Shown piece by piece: positions 32,024 to 43,498 of a stretch of 64,000 nucleotides of DNA (the stretch's first letter is position 1; each line of letters starts with the position of its first letter). The notes beneath the pieces were generated by a model that did not search any database, had not been told where the DNA came from, and saw only the letters and a program-made list of their open reading frames with translations. This DNA is from Primulina eburnea (lineage: Eukaryota > Streptophyta > Magnoliopsida > Lamiales > Gesneriaceae). A program made the translations under genes and the position numbers. The DNA lies in contig NC_133103.1 of assembly GCF_022965805.1 (NCBI RefSeq), forward strand, positions 53,208,386 through 53,272,385, given 5' to 3'.

Positions 32024-33351
32024 TGTAGCGCCTTACTCGAGCCACTACTAAACAGACTAATAAACATACAACATTAAAGCTTAATAACAACAATTAAATA
32101 GCGGAAACTAATTACTTTATCATCTTACAACCCAAACAAAAACATAACAATAACATCAGTCTTATACATTAATACAACCATAACGAAAACATAATTCTGA
32201 ACGAGAAAATGATAAACCACAGAAAACCTCCACTGGATCACCACCGAAAACCCAACTGCTCTAGCCATTGCCCTAGTCATCCGAATTGTCCAACCTAAGA
32301 CATGCCCCGTGGAATGGGGTGCCCAAGATAAAAACAAGGACGTGAGCGACAATCGCCCAACACGAGAATGTACGAGTATACAAATTGATATGATGCATGT
32401 GAAATACAATATGCTCGGATATCAAGGATCAAGTCAAGAATCTCATGCTCAATCTAGAGGCGCCTGAGTGTGTAGTCTCTGATCTGCCCTAGGCATGTTT
32501 TGGCTCCCACACTCATCATCAAGACGTGGACCTACAATGTCCAGGTCATCAGAGCCCACAAGTCCCGTCGGATACTGTAGCTCTTGATGCCCCATCGTCC
32601 CCAATACAAAATAGGGCTGATCGGCCCCAACAAATGAGATATATCTCAAAAGATATCAGGCTCAACATGATATGTCATGCATAATATGTCAAAGCAGTAA
32701 AACATGTATCATGCAACAGATAAATATGCAGCATATAAGTGTGTATACTACGCTTGGATATCTCAGTCAGTACATCACGTAACTCACTAAAACAATCTGA
32801 CAGAAAGCTCTGAAACTAGAAAATACCAACATAAAGAAATCACTATCAAACCAGATCAAACATGCTACAAGGTTCTTCCTAATTATCCTTAAATCACTAT
32901 ATAAGGATTTAGTATTATACCTGTGTCCGTCATCAGCCCGCTGATGATGTCTCGATCTCAATTCACCGACCTTCCTTGAGTCGACACTAGCTCCGAAACT
33001 TCCCGACACCAAAGGGCCCTAGAAACTGGCTAGAAAACCTAAGATATAACTAAAACTCTCTCTGAAGAATGCGATGTAGGAAACAAAAGAATCAACTTCC
33101 ATTTATAGGCTGCATCTGGACAATTTCAGAAAATCCAAATCAATCTTATCTGCCACGTGTCAGAATCTCATTTGTCTAGTTGGATTTCTCGAGATAATGA
33201 AATCTGAAGTAGATCAGGTTATCTCTTTTTAAATTCGGTGGATCCCAACAGCTTGATCCCAAATTATCAATTCCTTAATAATACTTAATTAACAACTCAT
33301 TAATTATCTCTTAATTAATACTTCATTCAAAACAAGATTCGGGTCATTACA
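32024..33351 (-). repeat. Solo gypsy LTR in C3 gag
   Basis: 1328 bp, bounded TGTAGCGCC...TCATTACA. In the minus direction it begins TGTAATGACCC, like the G1 LTR, and has a TATA-like CCTATAAATGG (33,099-33,109). The flanks ACTGT (32,019-32,023) and ACCGT (33,352-33,356) look like a TSD with one change. There is no internal region, so it probably formed by LTR-LTR recombination. Confidence 0.82.
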
Positions 33352-33356
33352 ACCGT

Positions 33357-33904
33357 CAACTCCAACTGTTATAGCTGCTCTAAGTGCCATCAAATTGGAC
33401 CAAACTGATTCAGTTGAAAAGACTGTTGAACAAGTGAGTAATGACACAATGTCATTATTTGTTAAAAAATTTGGAAGATTCATGAGGAGAAATCAAGGTT
33501 CTTTCCAAAGATAATATCAGAGGAATAACACCAAGGAAGAACCAAATGCTTGCTACGACTGTGGCAAAACTGGACAGTTTATTGCTGACTGTCCTAAGCC
33601 AAAGAAGGATAGTCGATGCTAAGCTGAAAAGGGAAATGAATCATTTGAACACAGGAGAAAAGCTAAGGATGATAAGAAATCATTCAGAAAGAAACATGAA
33701 GTTCTTCTAGCCGAGAAAAACAAATCCAAATGGGCAGAAACTGATAGCAATGAATCAGAATCTGAGAGCTCGAGCAGCTCCAGAAATGACGAGGAAGCGA
33801 AATGTCTTATGGCTAATGACACAAAACTGGAATCAACCAGTGAACGAAACTGACTTCACACTTGAAGAACTTATTTCTACATTACATGACACGGTCAATG
33901 AGTA
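33357..33904 (+). pseudogene. C3 gag, zinc-knuckle part
   Basis: It continues C3 gag. It has MSLFVKKFGRFMRRNQ near 33,460 (C2 has MSLFVKKFSRFMRKNH) and a CCHC knuckle CYDCGKTGQFIADC near 33,552. An acidic Ser-rich region (SESESSSSS near 33,770) and ECLMAND-like sequence follow, with stops. It is cut at 33,904 by a second inserted element. Confidence 0.85.
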
Positions 33905-35280
33905 TGTTGGAACATTTCATGTTTGTAATTTTGATTTTGAAGTTAACAAAACTTGTTATTTTGTGTTGCTAATAATCTACCTTAATGTGCAGAAGCTAGG
34001 ATCAGTCACGAGCTGTTTACATCAAAAACTGAAAACTCAACTGATCGCACAAACTGAATCAGTCTAACTGTTACGTCAATTGACCAGTCCAGCTGATTGT
34101 CCAGTTGATAGGTGGTTCAGCACGAAAACCTCAAAAGCCTGGTCAGCCGAATGAGTGTTCAACTGATGAAGAAACCCATTTGATCTGTACAACTGAACTA
34201 GAGTGAAATTAGTTCAACTGACGAGTCAACTGACTTCACCAGCCCAACTGAAGATCAGTTCAGCTGACTATTTCGAAGCATCAGTCATAATTTTTCAGTT
34301 GTAGATCAAGACAAGCTCTTTCTAGTCGATTCCAGCTATACAAAAAGGTACAAAGTAATTTTCCAGTCAAAAGACAATAATGGACGTTGCATCAGAACAT
34401 TAAAGACAAACGTTTCAGAAGGGCAGTCGAAAAGTCGATACACAAAATCCAAGAAACGAATTCAAAATGAAACAGATACAACAATGAGTTTCAATGTACG
34501 ATCTAACTTCGAGCCTATAAATAGAAGATGAAGATCAATGAAGACATAGAGAGCTACAATGCAAATACTAGAGAGAGTGTGGTAAAAGAAATGGCGGGCT
34601 TATTTGCTCATCAGATTTCAAGAAGCAATCAGCCCAGAGGGATACCAAAGACATATCAGTTTAGTTTAGAAGCTTATCTCCCTCAGTGTGTGAGAACATT
34701 CTTATTCAGTTCTCACACACAAACACTCTCACCACCACTCAAATACCGTCTTGCACAAAGACGTTAAAAAAGTGTTGGCTGGAAGGTGCTTCCTTCAGTC
34801 CTAGCTAGGAGTTCAGTTTAGGCAGTAGTGTAAATCTTATCTGAGTGGGTTTGTACAAGTAGTTGTATAAATCAAATTCTTCTAGTGGATCCTACCCGTA
34901 GAGGTAGAAGGGGTGACGTAGGAGAAGTTGAAGTCTCCGAACATCCATAAACACATATTGTGTATTTAACTGATTAACTGATGTTATCACACTATTTTGA
35001 TCAGTTAGAGTATCCGTCAGTTCAGTTGTCACTATAACAGAACTGATGAATGCAAAAACCAAGCTACCATTTTTCAGTTATTCAGTTTACATGAGTAAAG
35101 TATTTTCTAATATAACAGTCTTCTTCACGAAGGATTACTTCGAGTTTCTTCCATTTGGTTTTAAACTAAACTCGATTTAATTCATTGATGTTAACATTCT
35201 TAGAACACGAGCTATTGAAGCTCATTGGAGTATATAGTGTTCGAAATGCGTTCAAAGGCACTGACACATTGGATCCTTGA
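33905..35280 (+). repeat. 5' LTR of the non-autonomous element
   Basis: TGTTGGAACATTTC...GGATCCTTGA, 1376 bp. It carries many CAACTGA/TCAGTTG words and a TATAAATA box at 34516-34523. Confidence 0.88.
34516..34523 (+). promoter_or_regulatory. TATA box in the non-autonomous element LTR
   Basis: TATAAATA in the context GCCTATAAATAGAAG. The partner LTR has TATAAAT at 36987. Confidence 0.6.
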
Positions 35281-35479
35281 ATTGGTATCAGAGCTAGTTG
35301 TTCTAAGAAGAACATTTGAAGAAAACTTTGTTACTTTAAAATAGCGTTAAAAGCTATTTAAAAGTACTTTATACTATTTTCAAAACTATTTGAAAATATT
35401 TATATCTCTCTTTAGCAAAGATTTGAGAGGATTGGTTCTGCAACTAACATTGTAAACACTTCTCTAAATTCTCAACTTT

Positions 35480-35764
35480 GTGGTTTTAATCAGCCTGCAA
35501 TGGACCGAGAATCATCTGCAAAGAAGCACAGCTAAATTGCTCGCTGAACAAGATTTCAGTTGCAAGCCTACTAGGTCAGCTGTTCTTCAGACGAAAATCA
35601 TCCATGTTGGGATGATGGTCGATTTAATCACCAGCTGCATTCCACGTGAGCCTAGTCAGAGTCTGCTCGAACAGTTGAGCAAGCACAGAGGTCAAGTTCA
35701 AAGTAGTTTAACTCGTTTCTCTAGCAAATTGAACTCATATTCGATGCAGCATTTCAAGCAGTAA
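35480..35764 (+). CDS. Unknown 94-codon ORF in the non-autonomous element
   Basis: I do not recognise it. It begins MVLISLQWTENHLQRS. An in-frame internal Met (near 35,499) is a possible alternative start. The C-terminal half is Ser/Gln/Leu-rich and could be helical. It may be a remnant of the first ~100 codons of a lost gag or accessory gene, or chance. The surrounding internal region has no other coding sign. Confidence 0.25.
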   Translation: MVLISLQWTENHLQRSTAKLLAEQDFSCKPTRSAVLQTKIIHVGMMVDLITSCIPREPSQSLLEQLSKHRGQVQSSLTRFSSKLNSYSMQHFKQ

Positions 35765-36036
35765 AGAGAACCAGCTGATGGTATATCCAGTTCTGTCACA
35801 TAAACCGACTGATATCTGATGTTGTTTAAAAAAGCTATTGTTGCAGCGACTTTTCCTTTATGTACTCAAATGTAAATACAAGGAAATTTATTTAAATAAA
35901 CATCATGTCTATTCAGCTGTGTTTCATTGTGACTGAATGGATATTTCCATATTTCTTGTCTACGATGCTTGAATGATTATAACCTCTGAATGAATGATTA
36001 TATAAGTATTTTTCAAATACGGGCTTTTACTCAGTC

Positions 36037-36275
36037 TCTGAGGGGGAGTTTTTCTTTTAGCCTCAAACTGAAAATTTTTTTTTCAATCAGTTTTTAAAAT
36101 TCAGTTGTTGAGAAGAATTCTTCCTTTTTCATCAACTGAAAAGTGTTTTCTTAATTCTGTTTATTTTTCAAAGAGGTTTTCAATTCAGTTTTGGAGGGGG
36201 AGTTTTTCTTTTATCATTTATCTCTAAATGGTTTTCAAAACTACTTTAATTCAGTTCTTGAGGGGGAGCTTTTAA
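36037..36275 (+). repeat. Threefold GAGGGGGAG-TTTT motif
   Basis: Three copies of a TTGAGGGGGAGTTTTTC-like motif at about 36,039, 36,193 and 36,258. Each follows a TCAGTT-type stretch and lies upstream of the polypurine tract. Confidence 0.75.
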
Positions 36276-36340
36276 CGATGTTTGAATGTACTAACCCTTA
36301 AACTGAATATATTGTGCTTAAATGCTCAAATTTTTTAATC

Positions 36341-36356
36341 ATAAAAAAGAGGAGAT
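36341..36356 (+). other. Polypurine tract of the non-autonomous element
   Basis: AAAAAAGAGGAGA directly before the 3' LTR. Confidence 0.75.
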
Positions 36357-37786
36357 TCTTGGAAGTTTTCGAGTTCGCAATCTTGATTTTGATATTAACA
36401 AAACTTGTTATTTTGTGTTAATTATAATATACCTTAGTGTGCAGAAGTTAGGATCAGTCACGAGCTGCTTACATCGCAAACTGAAAACTCAACTGATCGC
36501 ACAAACTGAATCAGTCTAACTGTTACGTCAATTGAGAAGTCCAGCTGATTGTCCAGTTGATAGGTGGTTCAGCAGGAGAACCTCATAAGCCTGATCAGCC
36601 AAAGGAGTGTTTAAATGATGAAGAAACCCAGTTGATCAGTACAACTGAACTAGAGTGAAATCATTTCAACTAACGAGTCAACTGATTTCACCAGCCCAAC
36701 TGAAGATCAGTTCAGCTGACTAGTTCGAAGCATCAGTCAGAATTTTTCAGTTGAGATCAAGACAAGCTCTTTTTAGTGGATTCTAGCTATACACAAAGGT
36801 ACAAAGTAATTGTCCAGTCAAAGGACAATAATGGATGTTGCATCCGAATATTAAAGAAAAACTTTTCAGAAGGGCAGTCGAAAGTCGAGACACAAATTCC
36901 AAGACAAAAATTCAAAATGCAACGGATACAAGAAATGATCCACGTCTAAAGCACATATTGCATATTGTACGATCTAACTTCGCGCCTATAAATGGAAAAT
37001 GAAGATCAGTGAAGACAGAGAGAGCTACAATGCAAATACTAGATAGAGTGTGGTAAAAGAAAGGGCATGCTTATTTTCTCATCAGCTTTCAAGAAGCAAT
37101 CAGCCTAGAGGGATACCAAAGACATATCAGCTTAGTTTAGAATCATAACTCCCTCAGTGTGTGAGAACATACTTATTCAGTTCTCACACACAAACACTCT
37201 CACAACCACTCAAATACAGTCTTGGACAAAGATGTTAAGCTTGTGTATGTAGCCTTTGACACATAGACGTTAAAGAAGTGATGGTTGGAAGGTGCTGCCT
37301 TCAGTCGTAGTTAGGAGTTCAGTTTAGGTAGTAGTGTAAGTCCTAGATGAGTGGGTTTGTACAAGTAGTTGTATAAATCAAAGTCTTCTAGTGGATCCTA
37401 CCCGTGGAGGTAGAAGGGGTGACGTAGGAGCAGTTGAAGTCTCAGAACATCCATAAACACATCTTGTGTATTTAACTGAATAACTGCTGTTATCAAAATA
37501 TTTGGATCAGTTAGAGTATCCGTCAGTTCAGTTGTCACCATAACTGAATTGATGAATGTAAAAACTAATCTACCATTTTTCAGTTATTCAGTTTACATGA
37601 GTTAAAATGTTTCTGATATAACAGTCTTCTTCACGAAAGATTACTTCTAGTTTCTTCCGATTGATTTTAAACCAAACTCAATTTAATTTATCAGTGTTAA
37701 CATTCTTAGAACACGATCAATTGCAGCTCATTGGAAAATATAGTTTTCAAAATGCCTTCAAAGGCACTAGCACACCCGATCCTTCA
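36357..37786 (+). repeat. 3' LTR of the non-autonomous element
   Basis: 1430 bp. It starts TCTTGGAAG where the partner has TGTTGGAAC, and ends CGATCCTTCA. Divergence from the 5' LTR is visibly larger than for G2, so this insertion is older. Confidence 0.88.
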
Positions 37787-37791
37787 GAGTA

Positions 37792-38525
37792 TCACAAGCT
37801 TGCTCTCTAATTTGAGAAGGCCAAAGCAAAGAAAACTGATCCCAAAGAAAATAAAAATAAAACTGATGAATCAGTTAAACTGTCAAGTCTTAAACAGGAG
37901 ATTGCTGAGCTGAATTCTCAAAGAAGCAAGAATCAATCTAAAATTCAGCAATTAACACTTGATAATTCAAAGCAAACTAAGCTTATTCGGGTATGGAATA
38001 AATCATCAGTTGCACTAGCTGAAAGACAGGATATGCAAAAATCAGTTACAGATAAAACTGGTTTAGGCTTTAGCAGCCAAGATGAACCTTCTACCAGTGA
38101 TACAAAGCCAGAACTGAAAATGTGCAAAGGGAAATATATTCACTTTGTCAAATCAGTTATGGTACAAGAACAACCTGAGTCGAGTAAACCTGTTGAGCAG
38201 CCTATTGAAAATAAGAACAAGGCTAAAATGTATGGAATTGGTTATAGCCCTAAGATTTCAATTGATTCGCGAAGCTGGTCACCTAGAAGGTTCAGCTATA
38301 AATACATGAACTCTCCAAATGGCTATTCCAATTACTATAACTATAAACCAGTTCAAAAAAGATATAGGATGAACAACCAGTTGAACAAGGCTAAAGCACA
38401 TATTGTTTCATCTGGACACAACACACAAGCAAGGAAAAACTATTTGGAACACAACAACTGGAAAGTCAGTTAGACTGATCCAAGTCTGGGTTCCTAAAAG
38501 ATTAATCAGTTTAGAACCCAAATAG
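37792..38525 (+). pseudogene. C3 gag, C-terminal part
   Basis: It resumes gag after the inserted element, with Lys/Glu coiled-coil sequence, then TDKTGLGF and MCKGKYIHFVKS, which match GLGF and MCKGNYIHFVKS of C2. A stop at 38,523-38,525 (after SLEPK) matches the C2 gag stop after RLGPK. One stop and a frame change lie near 37,810-38,030. Confidence 0.82.
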
Positions 38526-38593
38526 ATGTGGATACCAAAATTATTCATTATGTGTGATTGCAGGTGACAGGTACATCAGGCAAGGAATAAATT

Positions 38594-38962
38594 GTGTATC
38601 TACATAGTGGTTGCTCGCAACATATGATAGGGGATGCTGAACTGCAATTCCAACTGATCAAATGCACTGGATCAAACATCAGTTTTGGGGACAACTATAA
38701 AGGTAGAACTGTGGGTAAGATTAAGCTTATCCATGGTAACATTATTATTAAAGATGTCTTACTTGTTGATAATTTGAAGTATAACTTGATTAGCATCAGT
38801 CAATTATGCGACAACAATTTTTCAGTTCAGTTCAACAGACACACATGCACAATTAAAAACTCAACTGATGAAATAATCATAACTGGACATAGATGTGGTA
38901 AGACATATAAACTGGGTTGGACAAATGCACCAGTATGTTTCTCAGCTGCTAGAACACCTTAG
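38594..38962 (+). pseudogene. C3 protease and part of the pre-integrase, with deletion
   Basis: The protease motif is HSGCSQHM where C2 has DSGCSRHM, so the catalytic Asp is replaced by His. The following GDNYKGRTVGK and LISISQLCDNNFSV parts are conserved. Near 38,930 the sequence jumps from the pre-integrase (KLGWTNAPVCF) directly to SAARTP of the integrase core. The zinc-binding segment and the first two catalytic Asp residues, about 230 codons, are therefore missing. Confidence 0.85.
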
Positions 38963-39845
38963 CAAAATGGTGTAGCTGAGAGAAGAAATCATATGCTTAA
39001 AGAAGCAGTTAGAACAATACTTGCTGACTCTGGTATATCTCAAAGATTTTGCGCAGAAGCAGTAAACACTGCATGTTACACTCAGAATTGATCAATGATT
39101 TATAAAAGTCATTTAAAAAAACCATATGAGATCTGGCATGGATATAAAAGTGTGCTATCCTATTTCAGAATATTCGACTGCAGATTTTATATTCACGATA
39201 ATGGCAAAAATCATTTGAAAACATTTGAGGCAAAATCTGCAGAGGAAATATGTCTGGGTTACTCATCAGTTAGTAAAGTTTACAGAGTTTTTATTAAATG
39301 CACTTGAAATGTAGAAGAATCGATTCATATCATATTTGATGAATCAGGACTAAATGACAAGCCAACTGATCCAGTTGAGCTAACTGATCGCTTTATAGAT
39401 ATAAATTTGGAGGATGATAGTGAAGAAGAAGTTCATATCAACAGAAATCTCCTTCAAACTCCAGAACCAGAAGTAGTAGATCAATCAGTTGAACAAGAAA
39501 CTGTTCCTGATAATCAGTTGGTGGAACAAAATAATGATATTCAAATACCAACTGAAGCAGCAACAACTGAAACTGATGAAAAAATTCAGTTATCAACTGA
39601 ATCCGTTGATGAAATCCACCCAATCAATGCTAAATAAAGATGGAAGAAATCACATCCACCTGAATTGGTGATAGGTAATCCATCTGATCCGATAAGAACT
39701 CGGAATCAAATGATTAATTTATTTATTCATTCAGCATTTATTTCCCAACTGGAACCGAAGAAAACTGATGAAGCTCTTGTTGATCCTAACTGGATAAATG
39801 CTATGCAAGAAGAGTTAAATAAGTTTACCCATTCCAAGACCAGTT
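38941..39845 (+). pseudogene. C3 integrase C-terminal half and linker
   Basis: It has the end of the integrase core ([10 protein letters not shown] near 38,965), the GKNHLKTFEAKS region, an acidic linker with many PEPE/QxVEQ segments, and WKKSHPPELVIGNPSDPIRTR leading to the RT (near 39,640). Stops occur at about 38,960, 39,090, 39,307, 39,637 and 39,848. The parallel segment in C2 is at 17,170-16,400. Confidence 0.85.
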
Positions 39846-40835
39846 TCTAAAAACATTATAGGTACAAAGCGGTTTTACAGAAACAATCTGAACGAAGATG
39901 GTTCAGTTTTGCGCAATAAATTAAGGCTTGTAGCACAAGGATATAGGCAAAAAGAAGGAATTGATTAAGACGAGATATATGCACCAGTTGCAAGACTAGA
40001 AGCAATTAGGATGTTCCTTGCTTATGTCTCATTCACAAACTTCAAGGTCTATCAAATGGATGTAAAGAGTACGTTCATGAACGGTCAGTTGCAAGAAGAA
40101 GTTTATGTTGAACAACCACCAGGTTTCATAAATCACTCCTCCCATGATCATGTTTATCGTTTGAACAAAGCTTTGTATGGTCTTAAACAAGCTCCAAGAG
40201 CTTGGTATGAGACTCTTTCAAAATTCTTAACTGATCACGATTTTGCTGTGGGAACAGTCGACAAAACTTTGTTCAAATTCTTAAAGAATGACCATATTTT
40301 ACTTGTACAAATATATGTTGATGATATTATTTTTAGGTCAACTAACCCCAAATTATGTGAGAAGTTTGCCAAGATAATGCGGGATAAGTTCGAGAGGAGC
40401 GTGATGGGTGAACTGACATTCTTTCTTGGTCTACAAGTGAAGCAACTTAAAACTGGTATCTTTATTAGTCAGACCAAATACACGAAGGAACTACTGAAGA
40501 AATTTGGCATGGAGACATGTTCAGCCGCAAATACTCCCATGAGCTCATCTATTAAATTGGATAAAGATGAAGGGGGAATATCAGTTGACACGGCACTCTA
40601 CAGAGGTTTAATAGGCTATTTACTTTACCTAACTGTCAAGCGTCCTGATATTGTATTTGTTGTTTGCATGTGTGCTAGATTTCAGCCAGATCCTAAGCAA
40701 TATTGTGCTACCAAACACATATTGAAATATCTTAAAGGCACACAAAATGTGGGCTTATGGTAGGCTAAGGACTCATCTTTCAACTTAGTTGGCTATTCAG
40801 ATGCAGACTATACAGGGTGTAAGCTTGATCGTAAA
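39846..40835 (+). pseudogene. C3 reverse transcriptase and start of RNase H, cut by G2
   Basis: The RT N-terminus (39,850-40,010) is frame-shifted. From 40,011 a 250-codon frame holds [26 protein letters not shown] and the catalytic YVDD (IYVDDIIF near 40,315). A stop at 40,761 precedes SDADYTGCKLDRK of RNase H, where G2 has inserted at 40,836. The rest of RNase H (STAEAEY and TKPLP segments) is not found after G2, so it has been deleted. Confidence 0.9.
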
Positions 40836-41359
40836 TGTGAGAACCCGAAATTTCGACCAAAGCAAATCAAGTAAGTAATATAAAAATTATTTAAAATGAG
40901 TTCAGTAATTTTTGTTTTAACTAAACAACTGGAATAATAACTTAAATCTCATCAAATTTAACTCGAGAAAGTAGATTCTAAGCTCGGGGATTAGCTCAAC
41001 AGGAGGTCAAGCTACAAGTAACCGTATCCATTTAAGTGTTGCCAAGGGAGGAGTAAAACCCCAGCTCAAGGACACAATCTTTCAGCTCAAGGAAGCTCAA
41101 CCATGTTTGTCCTAAAATGAGAGCTAAAGGATTGGACAAGCTAATGGTGCAAGAAATGATCTTTGAGGAAATCCATGGAAGAGCTAAAGGATGAGCTAGG
41201 AGATCAAGACACAATAATGATGCAAGAAATGGCTTTTGATGCTTGGTATGGAGCTTGAGAATTTACTAGTCTTGACCACCTTAATGACCACATTTACACT
41301 CATGATTGGGCTCCAAGAAATCGGCCATTGGTGGCTAGATGAAGGGCCATTCCTTGACC

Positions 41360-41367
41360 TATAAATA
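41360..41367 (+). promoter_or_regulatory. TATA box of G2
   Basis: TATAAATA in GACCTATAAATAGAAG. Transcription would start near 41,390-41,400. The copy in the 3' LTR is at 49180-49187. Confidence 0.7.
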
Positions 41368-41632
41368 GAAGACACCATGCCATGCAAAACCTTACAAATC
41401 CAAGCAAAGAATTCGGCCATCATCTTTTCCCCTCACTCACCAAATTTCGGCCTTCACTCATCCTTCACAAGGCACGACCGAAATCAAGAAAAGGGGAGGA
41501 AGTCTTGTTCGTGCAGTCCGGAGTTGCGATACTGCGTCAAAGTGCTGCCCGATCAACGACAATAGTTGTTAAAATCACGACGAAGTGCTGCCGAAATTTT
41601 GAGAAGAAAGCTTCATTCAAAAATCTACAAGT

Positions 41633-41638
41633 GTAAGT
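41633..41638 (+). promoter_or_regulatory. Candidate splice donor in the G2 leader
   Basis: GTAAGT, the plant donor consensus, ~240 nt downstream of the predicted start site. It could pair with the acceptors at 42,828, 43,491 and 44,214. Confidence 0.45.
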
Positions 41639-41934
41639 GGGCTTTTGTTAATTAGTTTCTTTCTATTTTGAAACTTGTATAACGTATGGTGCCATGCATA
41701 TATATATTCGAAAATTTCATGATATGTATGTCTATTTTTTTGAAAATTTGGATTATTATAATTTGAAATTTCGATCGATTATATGTTTCTTTTCGTACTT
41801 CGATGTTCTTGGTTCCGCTCTGTCAGTATGAAATTCTGAAATCTGAAACTCTGATAAATTCTGTCTGGAAAAGTCTGAATTCTGTTTGCACTGTTACGAC
41901 TCAAATTGAAATGGGACGAGAATTGTAGCTCTGT

Positions 41935-42009
41935 CTGGCCCCCATTGGTGGGTATAAAACCATGTTCTGTTCTGGCCCCCATTGGTAGGTATAAAACCAT
42001 GTTCTGGCC
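41935..42009 (+). repeat. 37 bp tandem repeat x2 in G2 LTR
   Basis: Two units containing GGCCCCCATTGG and GGTATAAAACC. The same repeat is in the 3' LTR near 49,755-49,829. Confidence 0.9.
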
Positions 42010-42565
42010 TCACCCCTTAGAGGACTAACATATTGGGGACAATTTGACCATGAATATGAGATGAGTAACAGTGTTGTGTTTTGTCTGTTCTGAATAATCT
42101 GAATTTCTTCTGTTCTGTTCTGAATCATTTGATAAGTTCTGTCCTTTGAATCGTTTCTGTCTAATTAAGTTAAAAATATTGATTTTGAAAGTTTGTTAAA
42201 GAAATGTTTTAAGGACTAAGTTCTATATGTATCTTTGGAGTCGATCGACCCCCACTTGCTGAGTGTTTCCCAAAACACTCACCCCTTACAATTTCAGATA
42301 AAAATGAGGAACAATTGGATGAGGAAGAGCAAAACGCTTTCTGGGGTTGGTGAACCGGAGATCAAGATCAGAATTCAACATGTTACTTTTCTTTCGTTTC
42401 CGCTATTGAAACTCTGATGTATTTTATTCCTTTGTCATTGTAAGACAATATCTCATTTATGAAAAAGACTGGTTTGATTTGATACGAGGCTTAATTGTTT
42501 TCAATTTAATTGTTAAACAATGCCGGATGTCACTGACGCTTCGGACTTGGGGCGTGACATTTAAG

Positions 42566-42577
42566 TGGTATCAGAGC
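42566..42577 (+). other. G2 primer binding site (tRNA-iMet)
   Basis: TGGTATCAGAGC, 6 bp after the LTR. Confidence 0.93.
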
Positions 42578-42807
42578 TACCAGGTTCATAATCCCGCTGG
42601 GATTTTGACAGACAAAATTTGACGAAGTCAAATTTTGGCAAAAGCCTAGTGCATCCCAATTTGAAACCAACCTTCATCTGTTCCCTAAAATTTTCGAACA
42701 GCTTCCAACAAATCTAACCCTTCAATTGTTCCGAAAATATTCAGCGTCAAAAATTTCCACGACAACTTTATTATTTGTGCCTTTCTATCTTTGATGAGAA
42801 TCTGATA

Positions 42808-42831
42808 TTTTACCTCCATTTACTCTAGGAA
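42808..42831 (+). promoter_or_regulatory. Splice-acceptor-like site before ORF1
   Basis: A pyrimidine-rich run TTTTACCTCCATTTACTCTAG ends at 42,828 (in TAG), followed by GAA and the ORF1 ATGG. Confidence 0.5.
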
Positions 42832-43329
42832 ATGGATGCTCCCCGTATTCGTGCCCAGGCTGCCCTACGCATGCGTAAGCTCACCATAGACAATCAGAAG
42901 AGGGAAATCGCAACATTGAAGGCGCAACTCGCCAAGGAGAAATTGGAAAAGCAAGAGCTTACTGAGATCAGGATTATGCTGGAGTCGGACGTGCAGCGAC
43001 TCACACATCACTTGGATGTGGCGGAGAGCCAAATGATGCAGACACCGACTAATGCAACTCGTTTTGCGCGCTTGGTGGCACTCAACATGGATCTACTCGA
43101 GAGGATAGAGATAGAGAAGGATCACGCTACTCAGGCTCGTCAGCGTCAGGACCAGTTTATTGCAAAGCAAGAGCGCTACATCTCAAGGATCCACGCCACT
43201 ATGGACGGACTGCAGGATCAGAACAACTATTTACATCTTGTGGCAGAAAACATGGCAGAGGAGGAAGTGGTACCCATGGAAGTATTTGTGGACGACAGCG
43301 ACAGCGACAGCGGAGAGTTGTTCGACTAG
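42832..43329 (+). CDS. G2 ORF1: coiled-coil protein with acidic tail, unknown
   Basis: An intact 165-codon ORF, MDAPRIRAQAALRMRK. It is almost wholly helical with heptad-like Leu/Ile/Met spacing and Lys/Glu/Arg/Gln in between (residues ~10-140). It ends in a very acidic tail (VDDSDSDSGELFD). It has no zinc knuckle, signal peptide or membrane span. It lies between the primer site and gag, where most chromoviruses have nothing. The ATG is in a good context (GAAATGG) and directly follows a splice-acceptor-like TAG. G3 has a decayed relative in the same setting. Tat/Ogre elements have an extra ORF before gag, but this is a chromovirus. The function is unknown; RNA or capsid assembly, or multimerisation, is possible. 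That is inference. Confidence 0.72.
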   Translation: MDAPRIRAQAALRMRKLTIDNQKREIATLKAQLAKEKLEKQELTEIRIMLESDVQRLTHHLDVAESQMMQTPTNATRFARLVALNMDLLERIEIEKDHATQARQRQDQFIAKQERYISRIHATMDGLQDQNNYLHLVAENMAEEEVVPMEVFVDDSDSDSGELFD

Positions 43330-43471
43330 ATTAGCATTATATCAAAGTATCTGAATTGTAATAAATTGTAACTGAGAAAAATATTATGTGTACCAACTTA
43401 TTTTGAAACTTTCTATCAACTTATATTATTGCATGTTTACAAAAAATTTGATAAGTATCTTATCTATAAAA

Positions 43472-43498
43472 TGTTTTTTGTATCTTTATAGGAACAAC
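43472..43498 (+). promoter_or_regulatory. Splice-acceptor-like site before ORF2
   Basis: TTTTTTGTATCTTTATAG ends at 43,491, then GAACAACATGG. This supports the ATG at 43499 over the upstream in-frame ATG at 43388, which lies in AT-rich intron-like sequence. Confidence 0.5.

Larger units (their letters stand above)
33905..37786 (+). mobile_element. Non-autonomous LTR element in C3 gag
   Basis: LTRs are 33905-35280 and 36357-37786, with a primer site TGGTATCAGAGC (35283-35294), a 1076 bp internal region without gag or pol, a purine tract (36341-36356) and TSD GAGTA (33900-33904, 37787-37791). The LTRs are of copia type. With no coding domains it would need another element's proteins. One ORF (35480-35764) has no recognisable match. 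It fits a LARD/TRIM-like derivative of an autonomous copia family. Confidence 0.88.
40836..42559 (+). repeat. 5' LTR of G2
   Basis: TGTGAGAACCCG...GGCGTGACA, 1724 bp. It contains a TATA box, a candidate splice donor and a 37 bp tandem repeat. Short ORFs in it are repeated in the 3' LTR and are not genes. Confidence 0.95.

Noticed and set aside
32125..33012. Minus-strand ORFs of 66-94 codons
   Set aside because: They fall inside the solo LTR 32024-33351 and show no coding signs.
41779..42128. Minus-strand ORFs in the G2 LTR (and at 49599-49820)
   Set aside because: They translate the 37 bp tandem repeat, are present in both LTRs and have no motif.
42566..42577. tRNA-Met fragment as a tRNA gene
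   Set aside because: Only the 12-nt primer complement is present, as at the other primer sites; no cloverleaf-length sequence surrounds it.
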